From NCBI GenBank assembly GCA_029964075.1, contig CM057148.1, positions 31,427,916 to 31,491,915 of the forward strand: DNA of 64,000 nucleotides, in the 5' to 3' direction. Shown here in pieces: positions 58,901-64,000 of the stretch (positions are counted from its first letter, which is position 1; every line of letters starts with the position of its first letter). The translations under genes and the position numbers were made by a program. The notes below the pieces were generated by a model. The model had not been told where the DNA came from, ran no database searches, and saw nothing but the letters and a program-made list of their open reading frames with translations. The DNA comes from Patiria pectinifera (lineage: Eukaryota; Echinodermata; Asteroidea; Valvatida; Asterinidae).

Positions 58901-61900
58901 ATTGTACGTGCGTGTAGGCATATTGAAAGTGTTTACGTTTCAGATTGTACTCATTCATGTCATTGGAATTGTAATGTTATACCGTATCGGCACAGAAAAT
59001 TCATGTTTCATGTTGGATCAGTGGATATGTTAATGTATTCTTTGTCATGTAATGTATTCTGTTTAATGTATTTTGTGTAAAAGGAGAATATTTGTTTGTT
59101 GTATTTTTCAGATTAAACCTTGATTCTTGATGTCCTGATACTTGATCACGAGTGAATGACCAAAGAGTTTATAAAACTTGGCAGCTAGTTAAGCAGAAAA
59201 TGTAACATTCGGAATGTCAAGTCTTAATGTTCGTATCAAAGTCAGCTAAAAAAACTGTCAGACCATGTACGACCACTGCCGATCTCGTACCGAATATTGC
59301 GATTTTGTGACGACTTCGTTACGACACAACCGTTTGCGTACAGACAGAGAACAGACAATAATCCGTTTTGGATTTGTTTGCCGACCATGACGATATGTTT
59401 CAACTGTTATAACTATTCGTGGCTCCACTGCCGACCATGCACGAACTGAAGGATGCCGAAACGGTGCTCCAGAAGTCGTTCCGATAAAGTTCAGATGTCG
59501 TTCCAAGTTCACGATGTCTCGAGTCTTGCGTCTCATCACTGTCTTATCGTGATTGGGAGGCTACATTGTCACGATGTAGCCTCCCAATCACGATATCTTG
59601 TAATGGTAAATAAAATCCGGTAACAGGTGACGCAGCCCTAACAATTTCAAGTGAATTGCGTTTGAAATACTTTTTTTTTCACTCTTACGTACCTGTTGTG
59701 ATACCCAAAACGATCGCAAATTTGAATACTGGTGAATCCGGTTTTGCTTGTGCAAATATTTTGATTGCCAGCACTGCTGCAGTAACAGGCAGGGTGCAGC
59801 AGATGATAAACGCCCGTTCCCAACGTGACAAGTCAGCGGGGCCTTGTATCTCAAACTTCAAATTAGAAGGCTTATACTCTTCCTTCTGCTGATAAACCGA
59901 AACGAAGAGAAAAGAAAAAACACAATGTAATAATGAATGGATAATGCAAAGCAATGGAAAAGCAAAGAATGCAACCTCAAAAAAACGTGTATACAGTTTC
60001 GGCTGTTTCTATGAAATTCCATGAAATTACTATTTTGCTTAAGGTTTTAGGAATTTCAGATGTCAATCAGCAAAAAGTCACAATTTGATAACACCGGAAA
60101 TAGGAACAGTTGTGTGTTTTACCCTTTCCATACCCGGGTTATTGTTCTATTAATATATACATACATGTAGACTTAATTTCATGTCAGACCAACGCACTTT
60201 TTTACCTCATGTTTTCCGATTTTGATAAAAATTGCTGTGCTTGTAGGTCCTGATAAGCAATGAATGCACACCAATGTTTAGCCCGATCCGACCAACCATG
60301 TGGTCAGGGCAGAAACTACAAAAAAACGGACATTTTTAGAGTAAAATACCACCCTTTTGGTAAAAATATGTCAAAATGTGTCAATTTTCATCGAATATAT
60401 GCGAATTTGGTATTAAAATAATATTGCATGCTCAAATCAACTCTTTTATCAAAATGAAATTTTGTGAAAAGGAGGTCACGTGACCATATGTAATAATGTA
60501 TCATTCCAAAAATCAACAAAATGAAAATGACTTGTTAGAGCATGTCTTCCTCTATCAGAATCCACTAAAAATCAATTTGGGTCTTTAAAATTAACAACTT
60601 TATGACCATTTTTGTACAGTTAGTGGGTTACAAATGAGTTAATTTATAGACTTTACATTAGAAATCCCCCCACACAACTTACAATTCTGTTTCTAAAGGT
60701 ACTTAAATTAATCTTGGTTTGGGAATTTCTCCTGTTTAGGGCTGATGAGGTATAATCAGACTCATAATATAAATTATCAGCAATGGCGCACTCAGGATTT
60801 GGCTTTTTTTTTGGGGGGGGGGGGCTCATAGCTTTTTGTTGTCAAATTTCTGTAGAAGATTGAAAAAAAAAATCAAACAAACAAATTGACAACCTTGGAG
60901 GGGGGTGGGTTCAAGTCCCTCGATCCTCCCCCCCCCCCCGTGCCACTGATAATTAGTTATCCCACGAGCGCGCTTGGAATATTGGAATATGAAACAATGC
61001 AATGCTGCTGTGACCCATATGCCACCCGACACACTACATTATTCCATGTTCCACGAGCCATAACGAATTTATCTTTAAGCAAACTTGATGTCGAATGCGT
61101 ACATTGCACGTGGTGAGGGATGTAGGTGCATAGTGTATCGGACCGTTCAGCAGCAAATAAAAAGAACACAATACATACATGTACATGTCCAATCGATATC
61201 TTGGGCGCAATATAGCTGTGCAGTATTATATCAAATCACACTGTTGTTGCTACAGATGGACTAATCAGGATCTAGGATTCAAGGTTGCTTGAAGATAATA
61301 CTCAATATCGCAATCAAAGTTGCCTTACTCATACATCACTACGCTTCTTGAAATTTAATGAGTCTCACAGACTTTTCACCTGGATTCACCATAAATTTCA
61401 CCTGGATGTGTGTCTACTGTACTGGGTCCAGGTAGAAAGCATATAGCTGTTGCGTACCCTAAACAGTAACTGGGGGGGGGGGGGGGCTCGGGGGGCTGGA
61501 GGCCCCCCCCCCCTCCAAGGTTGTCAATTTGTTTGTTTGATTTTGGGTTAATTTTTTTTTTTCAATCTTCTACAAAAAATTGAAAACAAACAAATTATGA
61601 GCCCCCCCCCCCCCCACACACACACACAAGCAAAATCCTGGCTGCGCCACTGCTGATAATTTATATTATGAGTCTGGTTATACCTCATCAGCCCTAAACA
61701 TGAGAAATTCCCAAACCCAGATTAATTTAAGTAGCTTTAGAAACAGAATAGTAAGTTGTGTGGTTGGATTTTAATGTAAAGTCTATAAATTGACTAATTT
61801 GTAACCTACCAACTGTACAAAAATAGTCATAAAATTGTAAATTTTAAAGACCCCAATTGATTTTTAGTGGATTCTGATAGGGGAAGACATGCTTTATCAA

Positions 61901-62369
61901 GTCATTTTCAAAAAGAATTGATTTGAGCATGCAATTCTTATTATTTTGATACCAAATTCGCATATATTCGATGAAAATTGACATGGTTTTGACATATTTC
62001 TACCAAAAGGGTGGTATTTTACCCTAAAAATTTCAAGTTTTTTTGGTTTCTGCCCTGACCATGTGGTAGGTCGGATCAGGCTAAAAATTGGTGTGCATTC
62101 ATTGCTCATCAGGACCTACAAGCACAGCAATTCTTATCAAAATCGGAAGACGTGAGGTAAAAAAGTGCGTTGGTCTGACATGGAATGACCCGTATACAAC
62201 ATTTGTTTTCTTTACCAGGAATATTTCTTTTTCAATGTTTCACAGATGTCATCGTTATTAACAAAATAATTAAACTACATACATTCGGCGTGTTAACTGC
62301 ATCATAGGAGGTACCTTCACCGCCTTCAGAGTCAATGAGGGCTTTCTTATCCACATCGTTTCTGCCCAT
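37859..62369 (-). CDS. multi-pass membrane protein, at least eight coding exons over 24.5 kb
   Basis: Exons in transcript order: 62369-62283, 59888-59693, 49825-49665, 49078-48955, 39979-39921, 39773-39654, 39505-39419, 37985-37859. All have GT donors and AG acceptors, and the phases match at every junction (0, 1, 0, 1, 0, 0, 0, then 1 out), giving 961 nt or about 320 residues before a short last exon. The product has a hydrophilic N-terminus of about 50 residues and about eight hydrophobic helices, and ends with LYKKFRTEG, a cytosolic-type basic tail. I do not recognise the family; eight helices could mean a transporter, channel-like or receptor-like protein. The introns contain the BEL element, the 6-kb fold-back and other repeats, all without disturbing an exon. 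The C-terminus is unresolved (36699-36653 or 34715-34648). Confidence 0.75.
38160..39290 (+). repeat. dispersed repeat with GAAAGAAAG run, two or more copies
   Basis: GCGACGATCACAGTATATCA followed by GCACGGCTGATAT (near 38339) recurs near 39241. Between them, a unit of about 115 bp with CCTGAAAATGACCACTGCTG and GACCCTTGGCCTGAATCTGA repeats several times. It lies in the intron just before the last large exon of the membrane protein gene. A C-run lies near 39196. Confidence 0.6.
39419..39505 (-). CDS. membrane protein gene, exon with helix 7
   Basis: Exactly 29 codons, phase 0-0, acceptor TTTTTCCAG, donor GAC|GTGAGT. It encodes KYLAMLSLVVSLLEVAYIIG and YLFD. Confidence 0.8.
39654..39773 (-). 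CDS. membrane protein gene, exon with helices 5/6
   Basis: Exactly 40 codons, phase 0-0, acceptor TATACAG, donor TTC|GTAAGT. It encodes LMFVAFILKIDKTW, a short loop, then LKLAAGVPLSVGMCFFGFLF. Confidence 0.8.
39921..39979 (-). CDS. membrane protein gene, short exon in helix 5
   Basis: 59 bp: acceptor TTGGTAG|AT (phase 1), donor CTGCAG|GTAAGT (phase 0). It encodes KYVKHLFATSLLLLALQLQ, the first half of helix 5. Confidence 0.75.
41045..41215 (+). mobile_element. SINE copy
   Basis: GTCAGGTTGGCGTAGCGGTA is a tRNA-like start. It is followed by a body with GTGGGTTTTCCTC and GGGCTTTTCCTCCCAC in the same order as the SINE at 28841. It abuts the left arm of the fold-back structure at 41246. Confidence 0.55.
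42835..44435 (+). pseudogene. 5'-truncated RTE-like LINE with one in-frame stop
   Basis: The frame runs 42835-44418 with a single TAA at 43912-43914. The reverse transcriptase motifs are in order: NHKAPGVDFV, LHKKSDRGLCNNYRTLALIS, LVFVDYKKAFDSV (first catalytic Asp), VGVRQGCPLSPTLFSLY, EIRYADDLVLMA (catalytic Asp pair) and SFKYLGVLID after the stop. It ends with a tail containing GRPKMRWVDNIREW as in RTE-type LINEs, and a GAATGAATGAATG 3' repeat follows. The endonuclease domain is missing, as expected for a 5'-truncated insertion. Catalytic residues are kept, so decay is recent. It sits between the fold-back arms and in an intron of the minus-strand gene. Confidence 0.75.
44436..45659. other. 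interior of the fold-back structure, no gene
   Basis: No frame with a domain. The text between the LINE tail and the right arm does not match other parts of the window that I could see. Confidence 0.5.
47306..48954. other. intron DNA of the membrane protein gene
   Basis: No gene or repeat recognised beyond short homopolymer runs. Confidence 0.5.
48955..49078 (-). CDS. membrane protein gene, exon with helix 4
   Basis: Acceptor TATCGCAG|GCA, donor CCAG|GTATAT, phase 0 in and phase 1 out. It encodes AILVLGIAAAVVDSLLVVFL followed by FRHYWQDRK, a basic loop. Confidence 0.8.
49665..49825 (-). CDS. membrane protein gene, exon with end of helix 2 and helix 3
   Basis: Acceptor TTTTGTAG at phase 1, donor ATC|GTAAGT at phase 0. 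It encodes FLLVYRLHGVLMMMPYSLLL then NVVLLACCIGCYFLPEDE. The other two frames of the same 161 bp contain stops, which supports the chosen frame. Confidence 0.8.
50440..51400 (+). repeat. GTGGAC/TCCACA dispersed repeat, two tandem copies plus a third type
   Basis: A unit with GATATATGGATTTTACTCAAA, AGGAATTTCCAAGGTGGGTT and AGAAAAGGGATATTAAGTCC occurs twice in direct order (near 50550-50770 and 50870-51060). It is followed by a segment rich in GTGGAC, AAGAGGTCCACATAA and CCTTATGTGGAC that matches the intron copy at 22985-23290. Poly-G/C runs follow near 51421 and 51490. Confidence 0.7.
51540..51775. repeat. left part of a repeat split by the BEL element
   Basis: ACGAC/CGACTT-rich sequence (for example TCGTTACGACATAATCGACA) resumes after the element at 59208-59600 with the same texture (TTCGTTACGACACAACCG). 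The LTR element therefore landed inside an older repeat. Confidence 0.5.
51771..51775. repeat. BEL target-site duplication, left (TTCGG)
   Basis: TTCGG directly precedes the left LTR and is repeated directly after the right LTR at 59208-59212. A 5-bp duplication is usual for BEL/Pao elements. Confidence 0.9.
51776..52449 (+). repeat. BEL left LTR
   Basis: 674 bp, TG...CA ends, near-identical to the right LTR. ATTAAACC near 52354 could serve as a polyadenylation signal within the LTR. Confidence 0.93.
52450..52946 (+). other. BEL 5' leader
   Basis: About 500 bp between the left LTR and the first ATG. The primer-binding site should start just after 52449, but I did not match it to a tRNA. Confidence 0.5.
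52947..56996 (+). CDS. BEL gag-protease-RT-RNase H polyprotein (1349 aa)
   Basis: ATG 52947 follows GTAAA and opens with MSSRSNKTGAGASRKSGSAN; the longer open frame upstream lacks an ATG. The order is an N-terminal coiled coil (about 40-85), gag core from about 159 (LPKCELNKFDGDP), two zinc knuckles about 394-455 (CPLCKGSHLLSVC, then CFNCLSGNHFSRKC), retropepsin-like motif ALLDPGSNRSF near 525 (Pro replaces the usual Ser/Thr after the catalytic Asp), reverse transcriptase with VFDCAARCQGRSLND and FYVDD (942-945), then RNase H from about 1120 (HHFSDAS, FWTDS, NPADDASRG). It ends at a stop in a region where the integrase part continues in another frame, so a frameshift lies near 56930-56990. 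Confidence 0.88.
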   Translation: MSSRSNKTGAGASRKSGSANSSISSARIRAAAALAKLAAEAANINSLKAIEEEELRLRQRKRDYELQLEIAKAEAEEKVLEEFEEQSSCNKSLPGLLAESTAEGMVGQWLADAPDEVPSAELTHPEQSVQPAEPVQQVQPVPAQVTVPDLQREMIDTMQLPKCELNKFDGDPLNYWVFVRSFDATVGNTSIGPSAKLNRLFYYCEGDALAVIQCCAMMDPPTGYTKARELLRERFGNDYKISESWVRKLTEGPRVMPGEKKAIQRLADDVRSCTFALTAMNKLEEVDTKRSLGEIVKRLPQYLQSKWRSKAVNILDKTGRYPGIDKLVEFLDKSTREANDPVYGFKDSTKEKPIMRKASNFSVQSTGTTNKGNKKAPETQRAKLHGAKSARLTVCPLCKGSHLLSVCPNFMKMSPPERLAVVRENKLCFNCLSGNHFSRKCYQGPCGVQDCSSKHAKMLHGAFQVPNVSNPDSGVTSDQPGSGDQNVGATSYACGGARAPAKVALPVVAVMVRGSGQRDWMKTHALLDPGSNRSFCSMELVKMLNIHGSSQSMSLSTLNSSSPVETLVVSVDVTAAVKETHPSKSFVLPKVHALHKFPVLRDSCATVEEIQRFDHLSSIPVPRVSKEGVMLLIGQDAPHVLAPLEVRSGEEGEPYAVRTVLGWTINGPLTTGTPSRVRSHFVQESLDAQVEHLWKMDVGDTLACDSPSLSINDKKAVKIWDESVKIVDGHYNLAIPFKADDPHLPDNKGLAEKRLALLGKRLSKDHNLHDRYSTEINNLMVKGYAEKVPEDELDGPPGKTWYLPHHGVLNPNKPEKLRVVFDCAARCQGRSLNDVVLQGPDLTNKLIGVLLRFREGQVALMADIEQMFHQVGVAQEHRDVLRFVWWHSGDLGGCPEVFRMKVHLFGGVWSPSCANYALLRTADDYGSKFDPDVAETVRKNFYVDDCLKSVSSEEDAIQLSVQLASLLSMGGFHLTMWTSNRRRVLEAIPHGERAKEVRAMDLSRGRLPVERALGVKWDTDDDTLGVSVSPKLRSHTRRGLLSIVCSVYDPLGFLCPYVLRAKVLFQDECRIANKGWDDPLESTTQEKWIKWLNDLPKLCEFKVDRCLVPGSFGDVSRCHLHHFSDASMVGYGCVTYARFVGANNKVHCSFVIGKARLSPLKPMTIPRLELSAAVMAVRVDSMLRRDVGLEIQGSTFWTDSMLVLQYIRNKTKRFLTFVANRVAVIHEASTPEQWRYVSTEVNPADDASRGLDAAHLVSSTRWRNGPRFLWENESSWPAMPEMLNLLDKDREVKGELVSRAVRADERVDVLNRLINRYSCWLRLRKAVAWILHTVAWRLQAEGRAIQTDG
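56857..58176 (+). CDS. BEL integrase region (frame-shifted from gag-pol)
   Basis: In the next frame, overlapping the end of the previous one. From about 57000 it continues the polyprotein. An H-H-C-C zinc domain (HTHESLAGHSGKDH, then CLLCRRLHG) is followed by the integrase core with D, D and E in GLDCFGPF, LYSDNGTNFVGG and GGSWERQIRTVRK, then the C-terminal domain. No independent start is expected. It is read only if the element uses a programmed frameshift; otherwise it is a broken part. It ends early at a TGA inside the DUF5641-type region. Confidence 0.82.
   Translation: MRELTSSTGSSTDTPAGYGFVKLWRGSFIRWLGDYRPKEEPSRLTVDELKAAELAVVKFVQRASFQQEFRDLRGGQASVRRQSSIYSLRPYIDDDGVLRLGGRLRLAPIEEDQKFPAILPKAHQLSFLVVRHTHESLAGHSGKDHVLSLLRRKYWIPQPRPLISRVLKGCLLCRRLHGRPEVQRMADLPEGRVTPGKPPFTYVGLDCFGPFYVKRGRSREKRYGCLYTCMATRAIHLEMLHSMEADSFLNGFMRFAARRGTPECLYSDNGTNFVGGERELRDAILQLRKDDKVNGALLAKQIDWRFNPPSASHMGGSWERQIRTVRKVLATLLQDTVLDDERLTTLFCEIESIVNDRPITPVSDDPNDLGALTPSHLLKFRPGHLVPLRGLKETERFRRRWKHVQLLAERFWKRWISEYLPNLQRRQRWVDKKPNLSIG
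58177..58330 (+). pseudogene. C-terminal remnant of BEL pol (DUF5641-type) in a third frame
   Basis: From about 58176 the frame containing SPRNQWPLARITQTFAGSDG and VRSVEVKTA, the usual end of BEL pol, is shifted again. The few residues that normally link it to the integrase part appear to be missing, so a small deletion is likely here. Confidence 0.7.
58519..58533 (+). promoter_or_regulatory. BEL polypurine tract
   Basis: AAGGGGCCGGAA lies directly before the right LTR and would prime plus-strand DNA synthesis. Confidence 0.7.
58534..59207 (+). repeat. BEL right LTR
   Basis: 674 bp, same ends and length as the left LTR; one substitution seen. Confidence 0.93.
59208..59600. repeat. right part of the repeat split by the BEL element, with hairpin
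   Basis: It begins with the second TTCGG and continues ACGAC/CGACT-rich DNA. It contains a 49-bp hairpin (59546-59594): arms of 21 bp, exact inverses, 7-base loop, with GATTGGGAGGCTACAT and ATGTAGCCTCCCAATC. The hairpin probably belongs to the older host repeat. Confidence 0.65.
59693..59888 (-). CDS. membrane protein gene, exon with helix 1 and start of helix 2
   Basis: Acceptor TTTATCAG|CAG, 65 codons plus one base, donor ACAG|GTACGT. It encodes a soluble stretch (KPSNLKFEIQGPADLSRWER), then AFIICCTLPVTAAVLAIKIF and a second hydrophobic start, KFAIVLGITT. Confidence 0.8.
60176..62187. mobile_element. 2.0-kb fold-back structure with arms of about 700 bp
   Basis: About 60176-60925 is matched in reverse complement by about 61500-62187 (CATGTCAGACCAACGCAC outside; TTGACAACCTTGGAGG with poly-G/C runs inside). 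Near 60780 and 61655, inner ends GCAATGGCGCACTCAGGATTT and AAATCCTGGCTGCGCCACTGC (inverted) suggest a second small element nested within. No coding frame. It lies in the first large intron of the membrane protein gene. Confidence 0.7.
62283..62369 (-). CDS. membrane protein gene, first coding exon
   Basis: ATG at 62369-62367, then 29 codons of acidic, soluble sequence (MGRNDVDKKALIDSEGGEG and following), donor AAT|GTATGT, phase 0. An acceptor GCGCAG just upstream (exon start about 62374) and a donor ATAG|GTGAGT at 62948 suggest a separate non-coding first exon ending at 62948. Confidence 0.7.
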
Positions 62370-62374
62370 GGTTT

Positions 62375-63000
62375 CTGCGCGAAAATGTTTCAATTATCAA
62401 ACACCGATAAACATTATAAACATATGAGTGATATGTTTTAAATAATTTTTAGACACTTGATTTAAGAAAGTATCAACATTCATAACTACAGGTTACAGTG
62501 GTGTAACGTGTCAGTAAAATGTCAAACCCCTACATAGACATCTGCAAAGGTTAAATCACCAGAAAAATAAAGCATTTGTTTTGTGCAGTACACAGTTTTA
62601 CAACATACGTCGGTAAAGGGTTAAACAAAATAATATATTTTACATGTCTCCGACACAAGATCTCATCATTTTAATTTACTCTCCAACATGTACGCACAGG
62701 ATACGAATGCACGACGTATATAATGATAATGAAAAAAACGAAGTAGATTTCTAATAACAACGCCTAGCTCGACATGAGATTAATTTCGCCAAATCTAAGA
62801 CGAATCAGAATGTTCGTATACAACTGCTCTCAAAACGAAGACTTTTATTTGAAATGCATATTATAGCCAGATAACGTGATTTAGACGCAATTAAAAAAAA
62901 ACGGTCTGCAGGTAATCTGTATGAAAACAATACCTATATGTACTCACCTATTTCAAGTTACAACATAAACGTCAAGCGAGTGCTCAAATCCGCTCGTTTA
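62375..63000 (-). promoter_or_regulatory. probable first intron and upstream region of the membrane protein gene
   Basis: On the minus strand a donor ATAG|GTGAGT at 62948 and an acceptor before 62374 would remove a 573-bp intron in the 5' UTR. The promoter would lie to the right of 63000; I see no TATA box that decides it. Confidence 0.4.
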
Positions 63001-63484
63001 CTTGAACCCCCAAAAATGCATGTGTGCAATTATGGCGGCTAAATTAAGCATACGCAACACAACGACAGCCAAAATGATATCACGACTGCCACATGACAAA
63101 CACAGAAGTTAATTTTTAACAAAATATTATTCTTAACAGTTTGTGTACTTTGTCCTGTTAGTTTAACCTTTTGAACTGTATATAACAAAAATTGCGTAAA
63201 CAGCTTTGTTAAAGCGAGTCAATCCTGCAAACAGTCGAATTTGTATTCGCTGGATAAGGCAGGGGAAAAGCAAATCATATGGGGCTCGTGAAAGACTTGT
63301 TACGAAGAAAAGTGCCTCATAAATAAAAATGTTTTACAAGTGTTTTAAAGCTGTGGCAGGAGCTTCCACATATTACTTGGTGAACTGTCAGTCGGTCGGT
63401 CTGTATGTCTGTCTGTACCCAAAAATTGACTAAAAGTAGTATGTTCCATATGTGCCATCGTCGTCGTTAACTGCATGCATTGCC

Positions 63485-63780
63485 CCAAAGTGTTCCAACA
63501 ATGCTTTTTAATCTTCATGGTGTTCCCATGGTGTCTTTAAAATCCCCATGGTGTTCCCATGTATGGTGTCCTTTAAATCGCAATGGTGTTCACATGGTGT
63601 CCATTGAATCGCCATGGTGTTCACATGGTGTACATAATATCCTCATGGTGTTCCCGTGGTTATCCATGGTGTACATAGTCACACGGTGTTCCCATGGGTT
63701 TCCCAATGAAGCACATAAATCTCCCATGGGAATCATTGTTACTTACATGGTGTTCTTGATAACCCAATGAGTTGCCAATG
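63485..63780 (+). repeat. CATGGTGTTCCCATGG minisatellite
   Basis: Degenerate tandem units of about 20 bp (CCATGGTGTTC-CATGGTGT) repeat about a dozen times. The 96-aa frame across it is a repeat artefact. Confidence 0.85.
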
Positions 63781-64000
63781 GGGCCCTATTTGCCATTGGA
63801 CATTTTTGTAAGGGCGTTCACAACTAGAAAAAAAACTTGTTATTGATTGCTGGCGCGAAAACAAGATCGCTAATGCAGTAGGCATTATGAGTATGTTTAT
63901 ATTTTTTTTTGAATCATCTGTGGCTGAGAGGGATATTATAACTCTGCTTGAGGTTGATTTAGAGAGCGGGAGCGCCCCAGTTGAAGATACGTCACACCTC
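63781..64000. other. window end, no feature seen
   Basis: A T-run near 63902 and no coding frame. Confidence 0.5.

Larger units (their letters stand above)
51776..59207 (+). mobile_element. BEL/Pao LTR retrotransposon, 7.4 kb, recent
   Basis: Two 674-bp LTRs that begin TGTAACGTATGCC and end TGTAACA, a 5-bp target duplication, a polypurine tract before the right LTR and a gag-pol reading with DUF1759-type gag, zinc knuckles, DUF1758-type protease, reverse transcriptase, RNase H, integrase and a DUF5641-type end. Only one difference between LTRs was seen (C-T-G-T-A at left, C-T-T-T-A at right, near 51857 and 58615), so insertion is very recent. Two frame breaks in pol suggest that this copy is not autonomous. 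It lies in the intron between the 59693-59888 and 49665-49825 exons, antisense to that gene. Confidence 0.92.

Noticed and set aside
59258-59539. 93-residue minus-strand frame beside the BEL element
   Set aside because: Lies in the ACGAC-rich repeat, has no domain and ends at the BEL flank.
63480-63770. 96-residue frame with PWCSHG-type repeats
   Set aside because: Translation of a 20-bp minisatellite.

Overview
This window looks like a piece of a marine invertebrate animal genome. A deuterostome (hemichordate, echinoderm or cephalochordate) is my best guess. The evidence is spliced genes with GT-AG introns, an Ig/NACHT receptor gene, tRNA-derived SINEs, LINE, BEL/Pao and Polinton-type remnants, and AT-rich intergenic DNA full of fold-back repeats. 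The species itself cannot be read from the sequence.

Two host genes can be reconstructed from splice sites. (1) On the + strand, 19919-26380, a seven-exon gene codes for a signal peptide, four Ig-like domains, one membrane segment and an intracellular NACHT NTPase with degenerate LRRs (1452 aa; all introns are phase 1). It reads as a cell-surface immune-type receptor with an NLR-like signalling module. (2) On the - strand, at least eight coding exons between 62369 and 37859 (about 24.5 kb) join in phase into a multi-pass membrane protein of about 320 residues plus a short tail. Its exons are too short to stand out as ORFs, so it is easily missed. I do not recognise its family. Its introns hold most of the mobile DNA in the right half of the window.

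A compact virus-like gene cluster lies at 12161-15457, in otherwise empty DNA. It has a minus-strand protein broken by a 20-bp tandem duplication, a divergent plus-strand protein broken by one in-frame stop, an intact 210-aa membrane/coiled-coil protein, and a convergent TFIIB-like zinc-ribbon protein with one frameshift. I read it as a truncated, decaying Polinton/Maverick-like (adintovirus-like) element.

The mobile DNA includes a complete BEL/Pao LTR retrotransposon (51776-59207) with 674-bp LTRs differing by one base that I could see and a TTCGG target duplication. It is recent, yet its pol frame is interrupted twice. A 6-kb fold-back structure with arms of about 1.6 kb (41246-47305) encloses a 5'-truncated RTE-like LINE. 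Other large inverted structures are at 9350-10995 and 60176-62187. There are also LINE/Penelope-like fragments (5700-6139, 29417-30039, 32590-33640), SINE copies (3800-3945, 8868-9330, 28841-29234, 41045-41215), MITE-like hairpins, a 256-bp TA tract and a GGTCTC minisatellite. The left 9 kb and most intergenic stretches carry repeats but no gene I can support.
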